Of a stretch of 64,000 nt of DNA, positions 59,961 to 64,000 are shown one piece after another. The translations under genes and the position numbers were made by a program. The stretch covers positions 22,244,508-22,308,507 of the forward strand of contig NC_088776.1 in the NCBI RefSeq assembly GCF_954871325.1, given 5' to 3'. Positions within the stretch are counted from its first letter, which is position 1; the number at the start of each line of letters is the position of its first letter. The stretch is from Gordionus sp. m RMFG-2023 (taxonomy: Eukaryota; Nematomorpha; Gordioida; Chordodea; Parachordodidae). The notes under the pieces are model-generated. The model did no database searches, was not told the DNA's origin, and saw nothing but the letters and a program-made list of their open reading frames with translations.

Positions 59961-61260
59961 GCGCGTGATCTCTGACAGCGATCAGAGAGAGTGTGAGACC
60001 CCAAGGCGAGGGCTGACACATAAGCCCCCGAAACGAATGATTGAAGAGATATAGACATCTCTCAATTAACGTAGGGTGAAATGTAGTAAAGAAGTAATCT
60101 ATTGTAATATTTTATCATATTATATATTATATTTGCCAGTTAGATATATATATATATATATTTACGATTAATATAATAGATGTTGTTTAACTTCCTAATG
60201 TATTATGTACACACCCATCCATTAACGTGTAATTACACTTCAAAAAATATTAATATTTTACTTCCGGTGGTAAATTTGAAGTGAGAACGGTAAATATTAT
60301 TTTATTTTAATCATATTTATTTACAGATTATATGAACATTATAGTTACTCCTAAGACTTAATTGTAAATTGTAACATTGCCAATATGACCCTTCCATAAT
60401 CAAAACTTACTTAATCGGGCATGGGCTTTTATCTGTCCCTTTTACTTCCCATGGGCGTTTAAGTGAGTGGCTTTGCCACTTACGCGCACAGGTAACTGCG
60501 GCCTGCCCAAAAATCGTGGATGGTCCTCTTAATTATTTTCCCATTCTTTATCCCAGTTTGATGGGTTTTTTCATAAGAGAACCAAGCGTTGCTCTGTTGT
60601 ATATATAACTTTTGCTATATGTACGACGTTTAGGGCTAGTGCGCTTAATATCACGTATCGCCATTTGTAATTAAGTTGCACCTTATGGTTAAATTATACT
60701 GAATAAAATGTCAATGAAAACTGATACTTATTGTGAATGAATTAGAAATAAATAAATGTAAATAATGGTTCTACCTTCGTTAAAGTCGTTTCTACCAAAG
60801 TAGGAAGTATATCCTCTACTCAAGTGAGATATTTAAATAAAAAATGAAACCGTTAATAATAAATAAATAAAAGTAATTTAAACCAATTGTTTATAAATTG
60901 TTAACTAAACTAATTAGCCTTATATTTTGCTAAATTATACAAAAACTCCTTAATTTAAGAGTTAAATATTTTGTATGTCATAGGTAAGGTGCTGTAACAG
61001 CCATATCTACCCATCTGCTGTTTAATTTTGACGTGGATGCTATCTATTTCAAACATTGAGTTTATAATTTAATAGTTAATACCTTTGATTGAATTCTTTT
61101 TGCTTTTGGAGAAACGGGTAAAATCAGATTTTCATTCACTCTTCCATGCAAATCAAATCCAGCATGTTTTCGATATCAACACCCTCAGTTATCGGAACTT
61201 GGTATTAAAAATGCCAAAATTTCTTAAAGCATATTTTTTTAATGTTTACTTAAATTATTT
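59961..61260. other. Non-coding interval between the gypsy fossil and the hAT E right end
   Basis: No gene. It includes a short imperfect hairpin at 60461-60485 (GTGAGTGGC TTT GCCACTTAC) within a less AT-rich patch (60410-60540). The patch may be 3' sequence of the gypsy element or another decayed insertion. There is a TA run at 60145-60160. Confidence 0.45.
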
Positions 61261-61391
61261 TAAATAACAAATAAAAGTTGTGAATTATTTAACAAGCCCG
61301 CTCTTATAATTTTAATATTTTTCTTAACTCGCCCTACCATTCTTTTAAAAATTTTAACCCGCTCGCCTGACCACCAAATGCAGACCTCTAA

Positions 61392-61949
61392 ATGAGACAC
61401 TAGGAGAATATCACATGCCTCCTGGAGGGCGGATATAGGTCTACTAATACCAGATTGCCAATTGCTCACCCAAATGTTGATATCGCTTTTTGGTTAAGAT
61501 CATAACCTATAGGGATTACACTTGAAATTCTTAAGTAGTATCAAGAGGGATGGGGGATAGAAATCAATTCTACCATTTTAACATGGGAAAGAGGCCTGCA
61601 GTCAGAATTTGTCCCAAAGTTTTATATTGACTATAGTCTCCAGGATTATGTGAATTAGTCAATAAATTAGACAACTAAGACTCAAATCATTAATTTTATT
61701 TATTTTTATTATATTTATTTTATTAAATTCTACTTAATTTTTTATTATCAAAATAATAATTTTAAAAAATATGCAAAATATTAGATTTGGTGCCAGTCAG
61801 GCACTAAAAATAAATAAATTAAAATAAATAAAAGGGAGCATAATAGAAATAAAATTATAAGCAATCCACTAAATTAGTCAACTAATTTATTCGCTAAAGA
61901 TTTAGGCGATTTCCTCGACTACGAATATTAGTCGTAGTAGGAAGAAATC
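61392..61949. other. Interval between hAT E and the LINE relic
   Basis: Contains a less AT-rich stretch (61395-61500), of which the minus frame MSNWQSGISRPISALQEA is a part. It could be downstream LINE sequence, but no motif supports this. Confidence 0.4.
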
Positions 61950-62570
61950 GATTAATTAACAAAACTAGCTGACACCACCAATTGGAGGACCAAGATGAGT
62001 AAATTCCTGGATACCGGCTATGAAGTCATCGTCTAATTACCAGGTATTTAACAAAGGCTTTAAAACTTTGTTCAAATTTATTCATGTCAGAACACCAAGG
62101 CAAATAAACGGTGGACCCAATGGATCACTTTGTTGTATACCTTCACAAGAAAGAATAATTTCATATTTTTAAACATGTTAGCTCAGAGTAGCTATGCAAA
62201 ATGAAATTGGCATATTCTGGATAGTTATAGAATATACAATAAATTGGTTACGTTGAGTTAAAGGTAGTATTAAGATCTATTTTAATGGAAATTAAATTTG
62301 GATTTATATTAGCTAGCAACAATCGGACTGCTTGTGCTGAAGCCTCTTCTCCTCCTTTGATGCACCCCATTTAATTGGAAAGAGATTATATTCCTGATTT
62401 TAAACGCCTGACTATGATTTTAGATGCAATACAACGAAATATTGATCTAACAACAATAGGTTGAACCCCATCATCTTTTTTGTTTAGAGGAATTAACAGA
62501 GCCCCAATGATTAAAGAAATGTTTTTAGCAAATAAACCTATGATATTTTTGCATGTTTTAAAATTTAATA
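61950..62570 (-). pseudogene. LINE (non-LTR) reverse transcriptase relic
   Basis: Minus-strand code in order: LLIPLNKKDDGVQPIVV, then RSIFRCIASKI (about 62515-62430), the L.KKDGG.RPI.....R..SK block; GGEEASAQAVRLLLANI (62350-62310); KIDLNTTFNS (62280-62260), RT motif A; SCEGIQQSDPLGPPFICLG (62155-62095), the EG.QQGDPLGP block; and LDDDFIAGIQEF (62035-61995), the DD active-site motif, followed by HLGPPIGG. Several stops and frame changes separate the blocks. No endonuclease or RNA-binding domain was found. The clade is not settled. Confidence 0.8.
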
Positions 62571-64000
62571 AAGCATTTTTGTAATTTAAAAATAATAGCT
62601 AAAAAAATTTCCACTTTTCCCTTGATATTGGTAGTATTGTTTTTTTTTCCTCGTTTGAGTTTTTTTTTTCGTTTCCCTTTTATTTTTTCTTTTGTTTTTT
62701 TTTTGATTATTTTTTTCATTGTTATTTTAATTTTTTTAAAATTTATAATTTGTCAAATCTGACAGGTCTTGTGATTACAAATAATTTCCTTGAGTTGAAC
62801 CATAATCCTCTAATGTATTATAATATAATATATATTATATATCCTAAAGGTTTATTTAACATTTAATATTACTACATTTTAAAAATTTAATGTTTCCCAC
62901 TATAGTTATATTGACAGGGGTATGATTAAGTAACATGTAGGAATTATATTGAGTGAAAAATAGTTATAATAAAGTTGAATAGTTTTAATATTATCCTTAA
63001 GTGGTAAGTGCCTGATAGAGTCTTTTAGCTGACCAAATGTCCTATCTGCCAAGTTGACTGACAGTAACATCAGTAATATACAGTATTGTGACCTGTAAAA
63101 TCTTTTATATTTCCTTGCTTTTCCACTTGAATGATTATCAGTATAAACTATAAACGAATATTTTATTATATCAAGTGGTGGACCAAATGACAAAATTATT
63201 AAAGAAACATGAGTTAAAAATTGAACAAAGCACATAAAGGAATATAGTATAGTTGAACAAAATAATGAAACGATTTAAAATAAATTTGAACAAAAATATA
63301 TCTTTTAAATAATTAGAATCATATTAAAAAGGAACAATTGTAATATTCGAACAGTATTCTTCTATTTTAAAAAAATAGGTATATTTTAGTATGTAGCCAA
63401 CAAAAGGTACAGACAAGCCCGTTTAAGGCTAAATTTTTTAAAATATTTTAAAAGCGCCTTCCTCATTAAACAATTAAAACTTATTTCTGTTTGGCCCAGG
63501 TTAGAAAGATTTTGAACTACCCTATTTTGTTTGTTTAAAGTATACATTAAATAAATATTTTGGAATAGGAAAGGGTCACTAAGATTACTTACATACATAA
63601 ATCGAAATAGCCTTATTTTTAGGCTTTTTAGAGGAATCTATATAGACTTCTAAACAGAGTACTGTTTAGAAATATGACGATCCAGGACACAGTCTCAGGG
63701 ATATCATTATATTGAGCTACTTAATGAAATAACTTGCGAAAGATCTCAGAAGAAGAAGGCGCTTTTATTATTTACTGAACCTAAGCTGTCCAAAATTTTG
63801 TCAACCAAACCCTTTAAAATGTCACTAATTCAGTTTGAATCTTTTGATTTTTCAACTATTTTAAAGAATATTATCAATCAAATTTCAGTCAGTCAGAATC
63901 CGTCACCATTTTAGATTTTTTCTATTTAGCTATTTGGCGGTGACAGCTACCCAAGTTAATATACAGAAGTGTTAATAATATTGTCTCCTTATAAATATAA
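62571..64000. other. AT-rich right end, no supported gene
   Basis: A poly-T/poly-pyrimidine stretch at 62640-62720 (TTTTTTTTCCTCGTTTGAG and following) stands out. The minus frames 62906-63235 and 63386-63598 have ordinary-looking residues but no domain that I recognise; the first could be upstream LINE sequence. No RNA gene. Confidence 0.45.

Larger units (their letters stand above)
56165..61391 (-). mobile_element. hAT element E, degraded, with a gypsy fossil inside
   Basis: The left end TTAGAGGTGGGC and the inverted right end TTAGAGGTCTGC are similar, and both are followed inward by CCCGCCCGCTC-type GC-rich sequence (56170-56260 and 61290-61380). No matching TSD was found (AATCTGTA against ATGAGACA), so the pairing of ends is tentative. 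Minus-strand transposase C-terminal code lies at 56400-57170. The gypsy pol fossil begins right after it, at about 57180, and separates it from the rest. Confidence 0.55.

Overview
The window is very AT-rich animal DNA, roughly three quarters A+T by eye, with few host genes and many old transposable elements. Two spliced host genes are clear. One is a cytoplasmic intermediate filament (IF) gene on the minus strand (23607-30641, eleven coding exons, 621 residues, with a lamin tail domain). The other is a 14-3-3 epsilon gene on the plus strand (54314-55210, two exons, 281 residues). The lamin-length IF rod plus the tail domain point to a protostome invertebrate of worm type. The epsilon-type 14-3-3 is found across animals but is missing from well-known rhabditid nematodes. 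The species cannot be fixed from this sequence. A third, less certain gene is an unspliced 229-residue frame at 13029-13718.

Most of the recognisable rest is hAT-superfamily DNA transposons, identified by transposase fragments, terminal inverted repeats (TIRs) and 8-bp target site duplications (TSDs). Left to right these are: hAT A (1224-3124); a 4.09-kb foldback element made of two inverted satellite arms (3429-7518), inserted in a MULE remnant; a ZMYM-type transposase relic (8.7-9.25 kb); an almost intact BED-finger hAT with introns (16610-19517); a TA-flanked MITE (20090-20754); short GC-rich MITEs near 22.8, 35 and 52.7 kb; hAT B (39771-41596), an inverted sister copy of A; and a three-level nest at 42884-50267, where an LTR-element fossil holds hAT D, which holds hAT C.

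The right end (56165-61391) is a degraded hAT frame holding a broken Ty3/gypsy pol fossil. It is followed by a minus-strand LINE reverse transcriptase relic (61950-62570).

The two clear host genes are unrelated in function: the IF protein builds cell-strengthening filaments and 14-3-3 epsilon is a phosphopeptide-binding adaptor. Each has a splice-acceptor-like sequence exactly 20 nt before its ATG. Intervals not listed hold AT-rich sequence with short chance frames only.
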